The notes beneath the pieces were generated by a model. It searched no databases. It saw only the letters and a list, made by a program, of their open reading frames with translations, and was not told where the DNA came from. Positions 1-9,192 of a stretch of 64,000 nt of DNA are shown piece after piece. The position numbers and the translations under genes were made by a program. The DNA is from a virus, in IMG/VR virus record IMGVR_UViG_3300028025_004345, positions 1-64,000 of that record. One strand, written 5' to 3'. Numbering within the stretch: the stretch's first letter is position 1; every line of letters starts with the position of its first letter.

Positions 1-329
1 TCTCTTAACATTGTCATTCCATATGCTCCTCCTGCTTTAGCAATACCCTTTCCTCTTAAAATAGGAGAAACTAGCACTCTGGCTGACTTGACATTTCCAT
101 CTTTATCTGGTTTTGTCCATGAGGAATATGCATCTGGATAATCATTTAGGATGTAATCTCCAACGCATACTGAACCACTTGGGTATTTGTCATTAAAGTA
201 TATAGAACATATTCCGTCTATATTTTTATTTGGATGATTTTCAAAAAACACATAGTAAAACCATGCACCGTTCAGTTGTTCTGGATAATCAAATTTTAAC
301 AAATTTGAAGTATCAATAACTCTGATCAC
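1..329 (-). CDS. GNAT-like acetyltransferase, partial
   Basis: The reading frame is open to the window edge, so the C-terminus is missing. It starts at a GTG (327-329) because the in-frame codon nine bases upstream is the stop of the fibre gene before it. The visible ~109 residues end in a stretch resembling GNAT motif A: a beta strand (ARVLVSP) followed by RGKGIAKAGG, the usual acetyl-CoA pyrophosphate loop (R/Q-x-x-G-x-G/A). It lies directly after the Hint-domain fibre gene and is probably co-transcribed. A role in acetylating a structural protein or host target is only inference. The fold call rests on one motif. Confidence 0.55.
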   Translation of the reverse strand, partial: MIRVIDTSNLLKFDYPEQLNGAWFYYVFFENHPNKNIDGICSIYFNDKYPSGSVCVGDYILNDYPDAYSSWTKPDKDGNVKSARVLVSPILRGKGIAKAGGAYGMTMLR

Positions 330-335
330 TACTTT

Positions 336-2081
336 TTAGTTTTCTGCTGTTTGGTATCCATCGTAAACCAAGAAGTGGTCTGTATAGAACAAGTCATAAG
401 GCTCACAGTTTATAGAAACTACCTGATGAGGAATATGTGAGATAGTCAACTCAGTTATTGCAGTCCAAGTATTTGTATCTGTAGACCACAACTCATCTGT
501 ATCTAGAAGATCAATAGATGCAATCATCTTTGAAACTCCATCTCTTTTTACTAGCATATAGTGAGATCCTGAATAAAATTCACCATTGATAGATACAGAG
601 TCTTCTGCTGTAGTTGTTCCTATATGCATAATTGTTGTTTCCTTGTCAGGAACCATAGATAGGTCTGCTGGGTTTCCTGACCAGTTTTTAACATCTTCCT
701 TTGTAAAGTTTATTCCTAGTCCAGGAATTTCTGTAGAAACTAGTACATCTCCTACTTGAAGATTTCCTGCTTCAACGTATCCATTTGTGGTTAACACTAA
801 TGTGTGTACGCTTACAGACTTACCGAAACTATAGGCACCGAAGGCTCCAAAGGCTCCAAAAGCACCGAAGGCACCGAAGGCACCGAAGGCACCGAATGCA
901 CCGAATGCACCGAAGGCACCGAATGCACCGAATGCACCGAAGGCACCGAATGCACCGAAGGCACCGAATGGTGTTGTACATGTGTTAACAATGTCATAGT
1001 TGGGGCAACCTGATGCTGTAACGCATTCTCTACGATATCCTGTCTGACCTGCTGGACAAGCACGGTCATATTCACCATAAACACAGGATGTACAGTTTAG
1101 TACAGGTGCTGGTGTAGGTGCTGCAGTGCAACTATTACTTAGTACATAGTCAGGACATGCTGCTGCTGTACGGCAGTTGTTTATACTTCCTACTTGACCT
1201 GATGGGCATGATGAGGTATAAGTGCTCAAACATGATACACAATCAAGTGCTGGTGTTGGAACTGGTGTTGGAACTGGTGTAGGTGCTGGGGCACAAGTAT
1301 TTGTTCCTGCAATTTCATAATCTGGGCATGATGCAGCAGTTACACAAATTGTAACACTTCCAACATAACCAGAAGGGCAAGAGCCTGCACGAGTGCTAAG
1401 GCATGCCTGACAGTCAACTACTGGAGTTGGTACTGGTGTAGGTGCTGGTACGAAACCAAAAGCACCAAATGGTGCGAAAGAGAATGCTGTAGTAACAGAT
1501 CCTGATGCAGAAGATGTTCCTGAGTTTCCATTGGCATTGGTAGCATAAACATTGTATGTTTGTGCTGATCCCTGCTCTTGACCAACATTTACTGCAGTTG
1601 AAGAAGTATCTCCTGCTTTACCATCATCAGATGTCCAACGATAGTTAGTAATTGCTTTTCCACCATTATCTGGTGCTGTCCATGAAACATAGTCTGTTCC
1701 TGCTGAAGGAGTTGATGCTGATGGTGCTCCTGGTGTTGCTGGAACTGTAGTTACTGTTACTGCTGAAGATACAGAAGATGATGGAGATGTTCCAATTTCA
1801 TTTGTTGCAGTTACTGTTGCAGTAACTGATGCTGACGAATTAACTCCTGTAACGGTTATAGGAGAAGAAGACCCAGTATTGCTTTGTCCGCTACTGAGTG
1901 TTACTGTGTAGGATGTTGCTTGAGGAGAGCCTGCTGGCAGTGCAAATGCAACTGATACGGCACCATTATTGTATGGTCTTGCTGTTCCGACATCTGTTGC
2001 GACAACATTTATTGGTGCAAGTGGTGCCAAGAAGTCATTCGCTGCCTGTGATCTTCCACCTATATTCTTATTAACTGCCAT
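336..2081 (-). CDS. Tail-fibre-like protein: FN3 domains, Cys-rich modules, FGA repeat, Hint-like C-terminus
   Basis: 581 aa. Order: short N-terminus; two fibronectin-III-like domains (about 20-110 and 112-200, with PATPGAPSAS and YVSWTAPDNGGKAITNYRW features); a Pro-Thr-Val linker; three cysteine-rich modules (about 225-375, each C-x2-C ... C ... C-P-x-Y); about 15 tandem Phe-Gly-Ala triplets (834-968 on DNA); then a C-terminal domain of about 160 aa resembling Hint/intein folds (VHTLVLTTNGYVEAGNLQVG, a GSHYMLV block and a final DHFLVYDG block). The residue where Hint proteins carry the nucleophilic Cys is Ser/Val here, so self-cleavage is uncertain. SD AAAGGAG precedes the ATG. Probably a virion adhesin or fibre; it shares Cys-rich modules with the protein at 14958-17567. 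Confidence 0.75.
   Translation of the reverse strand: MAVNKNIGGRSQAANDFLAPLAPINVVATDVGTARPYNNGAVSVAFALPAGSPQATSYTVTLSSGQSNTGSSSPITVTGVNSSASVTATVTATNEIGTSPSSSVSSAVTVTTVPATPGAPSASTPSAGTDYVSWTAPDNGGKAITNYRWTSDDGKAGDTSSTAVNVGQEQGSAQTYNVYATNANGNSGTSSASGSVTTAFSFAPFGAFGFVPAPTPVPTPVVDCQACLSTRAGSCPSGYVGSVTICVTAASCPDYEIAGTNTCAPAPTPVPTPVPTPALDCVSCLSTYTSSCPSGQVGSINNCRTAAACPDYVLSNSCTAAPTPAPVLNCTSCVYGEYDRACPAGQTGYRRECVTASGCPNYDIVNTCTTPFGAFGAFGAFGAFGAFGAFGAFGAFGAFGAFGAFGAFGAFGAFGAYSFGKSVSVHTLVLTTNGYVEAGNLQVGDVLVSTEIPGLGINFTKEDVKNWSGNPADLSMVPDKETTIMHIGTTTAEDSVSINGEFYSGSHYMLVKRDGVSKMIASIDLLDTDELWSTDTNTWTAITELTISHIPHQVVSINCEPYDLFYTDHFLVYDGYQTAEN
834..968 (-). repeat. Tandem 9-bp repeat encoding Phe-Gly-Ala
   Basis: About 15 consecutive 9-bp units (plus-strand forms GGCACCGAA, TGCACCGAA, GGCTCCAAA) encode an uninterrupted FGA triplet repeat between the Cys-rich modules and the Hint-like domain. 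Units differ mainly at one or two bases, so the array should be prone to copy-number change. Confidence 0.95.
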
Positions 2082-2111
2082 CTCTGTATCTCCTTTTTCC
2101 TATTTAAATTT

Positions 2112-3923
2112 TTATGCTGTTAGGTCGCCGTAAACTACCCAAGTATCTGCTGCTCTCTTAAAAAGAGTAACTCCAGACCATTGTGTACGCAACTTTAAAC
2201 CTGGTGTTGCATTAACAGTTACTCCTGCACCTGCAGCAATTGTAACCTGTCCTGTGCCTGTTTGAAGAACATCTATGGATGTTCCGATTGGAAAATTAAC
2301 TGATGATGATGGTGGAACTGTAAGTGTTATTGCTGATGCAGATCCCATTTCAATTAGATCATCTCTTTCAGTTAATGATGAAAGTGTATATGACTCTGTC
2401 TTTTGAGTAATTGGTGTTAAAGAGTCTACCTTTAATCCAAGACTAGTTGTGACTGATGCTGCAAAGTTTGCGTCATCGCCAAGGGCTGCAGCAAGTTCAT
2501 CAAGTGTATTGAGGGCTGCTGGGGCACCTGCTAGTAGTGCATTAACCTGTGATGTTGCATCTGCGATTGCTTCTGCCTTTGCAGTTGCGATTGCTTGTGA
2601 CTGTGCTGTAGATACTGGCTTGGCTGTGTCTTCTGTATTATCAACATTTCCAAGACCAAGTGATGCCTTTGTTACTGCTGCAACTTCTGACTTAAGTGCT
2701 AGAAGTGAAGTATCTGCAATTCCGTGTACATCTGATGTATCTGTATTGTGTGTAGAAATCTTTGTATCTGCTGCAGATGCTGCTGCTGTGATAGCCTCAG
2801 TCTTTGCAGTTTCGATTGCTGTAGCCTGTACTGTAGATACTGGCTTACTTAAGTCTGATGTGTTATCAACACTTGAAAGTCCTACTGAAGACTTTGTAAG
2901 TGCTGCTACTGCAGTTGTAACTGCTGTACTTGCTGCTGTATCAGCATACGCTTCTGTTGCAATTTCAGGAGCAACGTCAAACGCTTCATCAACTGAGTTC
3001 CATACAAGACCATATCCTGCAAGAGATGGGTATCCACCAACGGCACCATCAAGAGCATTGCCAATAGCAATTACAAGGTCTTCGGTCTTAACTAAATCTG
3101 CTGTGTCTAAAATTCCATGAACATTTGTTGTTTCATCATTATGTGACAAAATCTTTGCATCTGCTGCAAGACCTGCTGCAGTGATTGCATCTGCTTCTGA
3201 TCCATCAGCATACGCTTTTGTTGCAAGAAGGGCTGTATTAGCAATTCCATGAACATTTTCTGTTGCTGAGTTATGAGTTGAAACATTAGACTCTGAGACT
3301 GTTGCTGAAGCAGCAATTGCTTCAGTCTTTGCAGTTGCAATTGCTAGTATTTGTGCATTTGAAACTGGCTTATCTAGATCCAGAGTGTTATCAACATTTG
3401 CAAGACCTACTGAAGACTTTGTGAGTGCTCCTACTGCAACTGAAATCTTTGAATCTGTTGCTGCAAGTGCTTCTGTTTTAGCAGTTGCTACATTTGCTGT
3501 AGTTGCTAGAAGCGAAGTGTCAGCAATTCCGTGTACGTTTGTTGTGGCTGCGTTGTGGGCTGTAAGCGCTGTTGCTGCAGCAGTTGCTGCTGCTTGGGCT
3601 TGTGCTGCTCCACCAAGAACTACGTTGTCAACTCTTGCGTTTGTTGCTAATGCTGACAAGAAGTTGGGATCATCGCCCAAAGCGTCTGCGATCTCTGCCA
3701 AAGAGTCTAGAGTTGCTGGTGGAAGACCCACAACTGCATCAATTGCAGCCTGAAGTTCTGTTGCGTTAGCAAAATATACCAACTGGGACCATGTAGATGT
3801 TCCATTACCCATCTTAAATTTGCTGGTGTCAGTTTCAAAACCGATTTCACCTGCTGCTAGTACTGGGTTTACAGACGCCCATTGGGATGCTAATCCCCTA
3901 CGCTGTTGCATTCTTGTTGCCAT
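2112..3923 (-). CDS. Modular tail-fibre protein with Mtd-N-like start
   Basis: 603 aa. The first ~50 residues (QQRRGLASQWASVNPVLAAG, then GEIGFETDTSKFKMGNGTSTW) match the domain seen at the start of many phage receptor-binding proteins, including major tropism determinant-type fibres. The middle is Ala/Thr-rich with repeated segments (TKSSVGLANVDNT, HNAATTNVHGIADTSLLA) that look like triple-helical or coiled shaft repeats. The C-terminal ~90 residues form a small beta domain also found in 14958-17567 (IPVG/FPIGTSIDVLQTGTG). SD AAGGAG. The start region is shared with 3993-5351, so the two are paralogs. Confidence 0.8.
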   Translation of the reverse strand: MATRMQQRRGLASQWASVNPVLAAGEIGFETDTSKFKMGNGTSTWSQLVYFANATELQAAIDAVVGLPPATLDSLAEIADALGDDPNFLSALATNARVDNVVLGGAAQAQAAATAAATALTAHNAATTNVHGIADTSLLATTANVATAKTEALAATDSKISVAVGALTKSSVGLANVDNTLDLDKPVSNAQILAIATAKTEAIAASATVSESNVSTHNSATENVHGIANTALLATKAYADGSEADAITAAGLAADAKILSHNDETTNVHGILDTADLVKTEDLVIAIGNALDGAVGGYPSLAGYGLVWNSVDEAFDVAPEIATEAYADTAASTAVTTAVAALTKSSVGLSSVDNTSDLSKPVSTVQATAIETAKTEAITAAASAADTKISTHNTDTSDVHGIADTSLLALKSEVAAVTKASLGLGNVDNTEDTAKPVSTAQSQAIATAKAEAIADATSQVNALLAGAPAALNTLDELAAALGDDANFAASVTTSLGLKVDSLTPITQKTESYTLSSLTERDDLIEMGSASAITLTVPPSSSVNFPIGTSIDVLQTGTGQVTIAAGAGVTVNATPGLKLRTQWSGVTLFKRAADTWVVYGDLTA

Positions 3924-3992
3924 ATTTAGTTCTCCTTAGTACGGGCTGCGTACGTATTCTTTGTAATTATACCACTTAGTATTTGCATTATC

Positions 3993-5351
3993 TTAAACTC
4001 CCCCGCCATCAAGGACAAGGTTTAGACTTGAGATATCCTGTATTGCTGCTTTAACAAAGGCTGTTGTTGCAACCTGTGTTGTATCAGTTCCAACTGTAGC
4101 AGTTGGTGCTACAGGTGTTCCTGTGAATGTTGGTGACTGTGCTGGGGCAATATCGAAGAAAACAGAACCATCGTTTGTGAATTGCCACTTATCTTGCGAC
4201 TCATTCCAGCGAACTTGAACATTTGATTCATCTCCACGAACAACTCTTATTCCAGAGTTTTCGCTTGGAGTGCCACTTGTAAAATTGCTATTTAGGTCGA
4301 TAATGTTATCAGCCAAAGATATTGTTTCGCTGTTTATTGTTGTGACTGTTCCGCCAACTGAAAGGTTTCCAATAACTGAGAAATTTCCGCTAACTTCTGC
4401 ATTATCATTAATATAAACTTTTCCGATGCCATTTCCTGACAAGGATAGGTCTGTATTTGTTGTCTTGCTTGTAACGCTATCTGATCTAACGCCATTGCTG
4501 AACATAATTCCATTGCCGTCGGCGCTTGAGAAGTTTGCTCCTATTTCAACAACTACTGGACCTTTTACATTGATTGATCCTGTTCCTGTTGGGTCAAGTT
4601 CAATGTTACCGCTTCCGCTTGTTCGTAGTCCTAGATTTTCGTCAATATCTGCTGATACAACGATTGCTCCTGACTCATCCTGAAGAACTTTCTGACCATT
4701 AACATAAAGAGATCCTGGACCAACATATACGTCCTTGAACATCTTTTCTGGTGAGCCTAGGCTATATGTGTTATCTGTTGCTGGAATAATATCTCCGCCT
4801 GCAGTAACTGCTGGAAGGACTACTGTACCAGTAAATGTTGGTGAAGCCTTTGGTGCCTTTAGATCAAGTGCTGTATTACGAGCAGTTGTTTCTGCTGCTA
4901 CCTTTGCAGTAGCATCTGCTGCTGCTGTTTCTTCTGCAGCAGTCTTTGCTGCGTTAGCCTTGGCCGTAGCGTCTGCTGAGGCTGTTGCTTCTGCAGCAGT
5001 CTTTGCTGCGTTAGCCTTTGAAGTAGCATCTGATGAGGCTGTAGAAATAGCCTCTGACTTAGCAGTTGCAATATTTGTTGTTACTGTAGAGAAAAAGTTT
5101 GCATCGTCGCCTACGGCTGCTGCAAGTTCATTAAGAGTGTTTAGCAGACCTGGAGCACCATCAATTAGGCCTTCAAGTGCTGCTGCTGCGTCGGCAGTAA
5201 AGTATATTAGGGAGGCCCAACGAGTTGTTCCATCACCAATCTTAAATTTATTTGTATCAATTTCAAAACCGATTTCACCTGGTGACAAAATTGGATTTGC
5301 AGATGTCCACTGCGCTGCAGTGCCTCTTCTTTGCTGTTGTCTAACTGCCAT
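3993..5351 (-). CDS. Modular tail-fibre protein, paralog of 2112-3923
   Basis: 452 aa. The N-terminal ~50 residues are nearly the same as in the neighbouring fibre (RRGTAAQWTSANPILSPGEI). A helical Ala/Lys-rich shaft follows (repeats of ATAKANAAKTAAEETA), then a beta-rich head from about residue 165 with ENSGIRVVRGDESNVQVRWN and a C-terminal SPTFTGTPVAPTATVGTDTT block typical of phage long-tail-fibre ends. SD AAGGAG. Likely a virion fibre. Binding specificity cannot be read from sequence. Confidence 0.8.
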   Translation of the reverse strand: MAVRQQQRRGTAAQWTSANPILSPGEIGFEIDTNKFKIGDGTTRWASLIYFTADAAAALEGLIDGAPGLLNTLNELAAAVGDDANFFSTVTTNIATAKSEAISTASSDATSKANAAKTAAEATASADATAKANAAKTAAEETAAADATAKVAAETTARNTALDLKAPKASPTFTGTVVLPAVTAGGDIIPATDNTYSLGSPEKMFKDVYVGPGSLYVNGQKVLQDESGAIVVSADIDENLGLRTSGSGNIELDPTGTGSINVKGPVVVEIGANFSSADGNGIMFSNGVRSDSVTSKTTNTDLSLSGNGIGKVYINDNAEVSGNFSVIGNLSVGGTVTTINSETISLADNIIDLNSNFTSGTPSENSGIRVVRGDESNVQVRWNESQDKWQFTNDGSVFFDIAPAQSPTFTGTPVAPTATVGTDTTQVATTAFVKAAIQDISSLNLVLDGGGV

Positions 5352-5406
5352 GTATTTTTCTCCTTATGGGGGCTGCCCATTATTATCTTATTATAACATC
5401 CAATTT

Positions 5407-5856
5407 TTAATTGAAGTTATCTATTGCTATTCCGCCATCTCTGGTAGAAGTAAACTCTGTGTCTGATGCATTTCCAGAGTCTGCCTCTGAAGTCATTGGA
5501 CTATCAAAAAACCCAGAATCCACAAACATACTCACAATAAAGCCAGTGCCATCAATTGCTGTGTCGTGAATGTGATCTGGAATACTATTTGTGTCTTCTA
5601 TGGTTGCTTGGGTGTACCAGGCTCCATTGTAGTAAAAGTTAACTCTATTTGTTAGAGTGTCTAACCACTGTGTTCCGTTAGTTGGTGAAGAAGGAGCAGT
5701 AGAGCCTACGGCCATTGAACGACTATCGACATACTCCTTGGTTGCTGCATGGGCATTAAGGGTTGGAGCCCCTACTGTTACTGCATCTCCGAATGTACCG
5801 CCGTTTGCTACGACTAACCCATTCTTGACCTTAAAGTCTTTATCGACTGTTGCCAT
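5407..5856 (-). CDS. Short tail-fibre/baseplate protein
   Basis: 149 aa. Its first 15 residues (MATVDKDFKVKNGLVV) are shared with the large fibre at 5892-8036, followed by a GAPTLNAHAATKEYVDS motif common in phage fibre shafts and then a NGTQWLDTLTNRVNFYYNGAW segment resembling a small beta-sandwich. The C-terminus is acidic and ends DGGIAIDNFN. SD AGGAG. It looks like a truncated or minimal version of the neighbouring fibre. Virion role inferred from context. Confidence 0.7.
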   Translation of the reverse strand: MATVDKDFKVKNGLVVANGGTFGDAVTVGAPTLNAHAATKEYVDSRSMAVGSTAPSSPTNGTQWLDTLTNRVNFYYNGAWYTQATIEDTNSIPDHIHDTAIDGTGFIVSMFVDSGFFDSPMTSEADSGNASDTEFTSTRDGGIAIDNFN

Positions 5857-5891
5857 TTACTACTCCTTCTTCCAACTATTTTTATTTTTTA

Positions 5892-8036
5892 TTAAACTAG
5901 AAGTGTTCCCATAACAGTAACTGTTGAGTTATTGTTAGAAGTTGTTGCTAGTAGTCTTACTTCTCCACCAGAAATATCTGCTGATATTGATGATGCTGAT
6001 CCGTTAGTTCCAACAATTCCGTACTCTGTCATTGCAATGTTGTCATTGATATCAAGAGTCAAAAGAACCTTTGAGATTTCTGTGTGGTTACCATAAGCAA
6101 CCTTAACTAGAAATTCTGCTGAACGGTATACTTCTGGATCAAATCCGTATGCTTGGTTGATTCCTGCTACTGGGCAAGAAACTGTTGCTGCAACTTGCTT
6201 GGCAACTGAGTTTACCTCAACTGCTGTAAATGAACGAGTTGTTCCGTCTACCGCAGCACGAGCACGAGCATCTGTGAAGTACTTGTTTGTACCTTCTGCA
6301 AGATCAGTTGTTGTAGAGTCTGCTACACCGTTTTCGGCGGTAATAACAAGACCCGAACCTGAACCTGTAATTGTAATGTTAGTCTTTGTAGCACCAGTCA
6401 AAAGGGCTGCTGCTGAAGACTTGGCACGAGAATCTAAGAAGTACTGGTTTGTTGAACCCTCTTCAATATCATCTGTGTCAATAAGATTAATCTGGTCTGC
6501 AATTGTTCCACCAACTGCAGCGATTGCTCGTGCATTTGTGAAGTAAAGGTTTGTTGGTCCCTCTTCAATGTCATCTGTGTCAAGAGCATTGATTGAATTT
6601 GTTGTATGTGTTTGTGCATTGTTCTGTGCAGTGCTTGCATAACCTTGAGCAATTACAAGAGCATCTGTGATTTCATTATCTGTGTAAGAGTTAGCATCTG
6701 CTTCTGCAGTGTCTGCGTAGCCCTGAGCAGTTGAAAGTGCTGTTGTAATTTCTCCATCTGTGTAAGAGTTAGCAGTTGTTACTGCATCAGATTCTGCTAT
6801 GTTAGCATAGTTCTGGTAAGCAGTAGTAATCGCTGTCTCTCTGCCGTCTGTGTAAGAGTTTGCTGATGTTACTGCATCTGTTTCTGCTTGATCAACATAA
6901 CCCTTAGTTGCTGCATGTAGGTTTAATGTTGGTGCACCTGGAAGGGTTAAGTCTCCAGTCATTGTGTCGCCAGACTTTGCTACTCTACCAGCAACGGCTG
7001 CTGCTGCATCAGATGCATAATTTGGATTGTCTGCAATCGCTGCAGCCAATTCGTTTAGTGTGTCAAGAAGTGCTGGGGCTGTATCTACAAGCGCTGCAAC
7101 TTCTGCATCTGTGTACGAGTTTGCATCTGCAATAGCCTGTGCCTTAGCGGTTGCAATAGCAGAGTTACGGTCTGTAACTTCTGTGTTAATTGCTGAAGTA
7201 ATTGCTGAGTTACGATCTGAAACTTCTGTACCGATTGCAGTTGAAAGTGCTGAGGCTGCAGTTGCTTCTGCACCTGACTTTGCGTTGTTAGCCTTTGTGG
7301 TTGCATCTGCTGATGCTGTTGAGACTGCATCTGCTTCTGCCTGATCTGCATAAGCCTGAGTTGCAAGAACATCTGCTCCCCACTTAACAGAAGAACCTGC
7401 TGCTGGAGTAAGAACGATATGAGAATCAGAGTTGATTGTCATTGCACCTGCGCCAGTGAAGTTAAGTGTATCTCCAATAGTCTTATTTGTTAATGTTTGT
7501 GTGTTTGTTGTTCCAACTACCGCACCAGTTGCACCGTGTGCCTCTGTAGCATTTTCGTGATCTGTAAGATCTGATGCTACATCGCCTGCAGCAGTTGCAA
7601 TTGCTGATGCAGTTGCATCAAGTGCTCTTTGGTTTGTGAAGTAAAGGTTTGTTCTTTCTGAAAGATTTTCAGTGGTTAGGTTTGCAAGGCTTGAAACTGT
7701 TCCAGTTACACTACCTGTTAAGTTACCAGTTACATCACCAGTTACATTTCCTGTTACATTTCCTGTTAGGTTACCAGTTACATTACCTGTTACATCACCA
7801 GTTACATCTCCAACTAGGTCTGCTGTAACCTGAGTTGCAGCAAAGTTGCCATTAGCATCACGCTTTACGACCTTGTTTGCTTCGTTAGCAGAAGTTGCTG
7901 TACCACCAATAAGACCAACAATATAATCTTGATCTCCTTGCTTCTTTGTAAGAACGTCAAAACCGTTAACTGTCGCTGTTGTACCTTCAACGATTAAACC
8001 ACTCTTAATTTTAAAATCTTTATTTACTGTTGCCAT
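5892..8036 (-). CDS. Long tail-fibre protein with VTG repeats
   Basis: 714 aa. N-terminal attachment-like start shared with 5407-5856, then a run of G-D/N-V/L-T repeats (about residues 75-115), two copies of an NLYFTNxRA motif, a long Ala/Thr-rich shaft with repeated SYTDxE/YADTAEAD segments, and a C-terminal beta domain (about 610-714). The last domain resembles the C-terminal half of 8054-8500 (…EYGIVGTNGSAS versus …EYGTIDNDGNIG), suggesting domain sharing among fibres. SD AAGGAG. Probable receptor-binding fibre. Confidence 0.8.
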   Translation of the reverse strand: MATVNKDFKIKSGLIVEGTTATVNGFDVLTKKQGDQDYIVGLIGGTATSANEANKVVKRDANGNFAATQVTADLVGDVTGDVTGNVTGNLTGNVTGNVTGDVTGNLTGSVTGTVSSLANLTTENLSERTNLYFTNQRALDATASAIATAAGDVASDLTDHENATEAHGATGAVVGTTNTQTLTNKTIGDTLNFTGAGAMTINSDSHIVLTPAAGSSVKWGADVLATQAYADQAEADAVSTASADATTKANNAKSGAEATAASALSTAIGTEVSDRNSAITSAINTEVTDRNSAIATAKAQAIADANSYTDAEVAALVDTAPALLDTLNELAAAIADNPNYASDAAAAVAGRVAKSGDTMTGDLTLPGAPTLNLHAATKGYVDQAETDAVTSANSYTDGRETAITTAYQNYANIAESDAVTTANSYTDGEITTALSTAQGYADTAEADANSYTDNEITDALVIAQGYASTAQNNAQTHTTNSINALDTDDIEEGPTNLYFTNARAIAAVGGTIADQINLIDTDDIEEGSTNQYFLDSRAKSSAAALLTGATKTNITITGSGSGLVITAENGVADSTTTDLAEGTNKYFTDARARAAVDGTTRSFTAVEVNSVAKQVAATVSCPVAGINQAYGFDPEVYRSAEFLVKVAYGNHTEISKVLLTLDINDNIAMTEYGIVGTNGSASSISADISGGEVRLLATTSNNNSTVTVMGTLLV

Positions 8037-8053
8037 TTTTTATATCTCCTTAG

Positions 8054-8500
8054 TTATGCCTTAAGTCCCATACGAGCAAATCGCACAGTGACTGGCTTGA
8101 TCGCAGGATCTGGAGTGACTGTAATAGCCACGGTATTTCCAGTGCGAGAGACATTAATGGTGCCAATATTCCCATCATTGTCGATTGTTCCATACTCGCT
8201 GACTGATACATTTGTACCATCAACAAGAATTGTCATTTCAGTTGCGTAGAACTTGTTGTCACCTGCTGAAGTCTTTGATATTGAAATAATATACTTCACC
8301 ATACGCCAAACTGTAGCATCAAAGTTATCAATAACAGTTACGTTCTCAATTCCATTGACTGTATTTTCATTATTTCCTGATGAACCCAAGTCTGTTGACT
8401 GAGAAGACAGGGTGTCGATTAAATCTACATAATTTTCTTGAGTAGGTCTATCTCCTGTTTGGAATAGGCCCTTAACTGCTGGAATTGATATTTTAGCCAT
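8054..8500 (-). CDS. Fibre-associated beta-domain protein
   Basis: 148 aa. The N-terminal ~50 residues (ISIPAVKGLFQTGDRPTQEN) resemble short baseplate/fibre adaptor proteins. The C-terminal half is a beta domain related to the end of the 714-aa fibre next to it. The -10 box TATAAT (rc of 8507-8512) is exactly 6 nt from the ATG, so the mRNA is probably leaderless. Virion role inferred from similarity and position. Confidence 0.65.
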   Translation of the reverse strand: MAKISIPAVKGLFQTGDRPTQENYVDLIDTLSSQSTDLGSSGNNENTVNGIENVTVIDNFDATVWRMVKYIISISKTSAGDNKFYATEMTILVDGTNVSVSEYGTIDNDGNIGTINVSRTGNTVAITVTPDPAIKPVTVRFARMGLKA

Positions 8501-8533
8501 GTAGAGATTATATCATCCCTTTTAATAAGACTA

Positions 8534-8758
8534 TTAGAGAATGTAGTTGCTATAGCCAATAACTTGAAGTGGAATTGCTGGAGTGTTACCCAAACCAATA
8601 GCCTGTATCTGAATTGCTGAAAACTTAACTCTAAAAGGAAGAACTTCTGTGATCAGTGTGTTTCTTGTAAAATCTTCTACCTGAATTAATGGGTAGTCAA
8701 TAGGAAAAATTAGTTTTGTTTTTCCTTTAAGTTCATCAAGTATTAGTGCTGTTGCCAT
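8534..8758 (-). CDS. Small structural-module protein, unknown
   Basis: 74 aa, beta-rich (KTKLIFPIDYPLIQVEDFTR), no recognised family. Its ATG overlaps the stop of 8758-9174 (TAATG), so the two are translationally coupled. Lies inside the tail block and is probably a small virion or chaperone component. Confidence 0.6.
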   Translation of the reverse strand: MATALILDELKGKTKLIFPIDYPLIQVEDFTRNTLITEVLPFRVKFSAIQIQAIGLGNTPAIPLQVIGYSNYIL

Positions 8759-9174
8759 TAATCTGTTACATCTTCAAGAATCTTTAGGCTACCCTGGGCA
8801 ACCGTCCAAACTCTTGTAGGGTCTGACACTTGAATGTCAAAGATGTCTCCTGTTTGAAGTTGTGCTGACTGTGCTGCTGTAAGCCAAACCGTAAACTCTC
8901 CAACTAGGTCATCTTCGTCTGCAACTGGATATAAATTTAAAACTAATGTTGCATTGTCTGTAATAATTCCTTTGTCTTTTGCAAGGGTTGGTCTTTTAAT
9001 CTTCATAGCAATATTCCATTCAGATCCAGCACCCTTTAAAATCAAAGGCTCTTTTGCATCATCAGTTACATAAACTTTAAATCCAGAAGTATCTCCACGC
9101 ACGACAGTCCAAATAACTGTAGGTGGCGGGTTGCCAATGTTGTAAAGTGATTGAGATCCTCTTAAAGTTGCCAT
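8758..9174 (-). CDS. BppU-N-like baseplate/fibre adaptor protein
   Basis: 138 aa. The VVRGDTSGFKVYVTD start followed by WNIAMKIKRP and DIQVSDPTRVWTVAQGSLKI resembles the N-terminal domain of baseplate upper proteins that anchor fibres. A second family member lies at 19812-20192 (IVRGDTSPLRVEF). TATAAT (rc of 9181-9186) is 6 nt from the ATG, so it is likely leaderless. Assignment is by motif likeness only. Confidence 0.6.
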   Translation of the reverse strand: MATLRGSQSLYNIGNPPPTVIWTVVRGDTSGFKVYVTDDAKEPLILKGAGSEWNIAMKIKRPTLAKDKGIITDNATLVLNLYPVADEDDLVGEFTVWLTAAQSAQLQTGDIFDIQVSDPTRVWTVAQGSLKILEDVTD

Positions 9175-9192
9175 TGTTAAATTATACCACTC

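Noticed and set aside
834-968. CRISPR-like short repeat array
   Set aside because: Nine-base units in frame without spacers; a coding repeat.
785-1084. ORFs rich in His-Arg or Thr-Glu repeats
   Set aside because: Alternate frames of the FGA repeat array, not genes.
2449-3120. Long plus-strand ORF opposite the fibre gene
   Set aside because: Ala/Ser/Val-rich mirror of the Ala-coding repeats on the minus strand; no SD and wrong strand for the operon.
2112-5351. Diversity-generating retroelement because of Mtd-like N-termini
   Set aside because: No reverse transcriptase, template repeat or variable C-type lectin end visible in the window.
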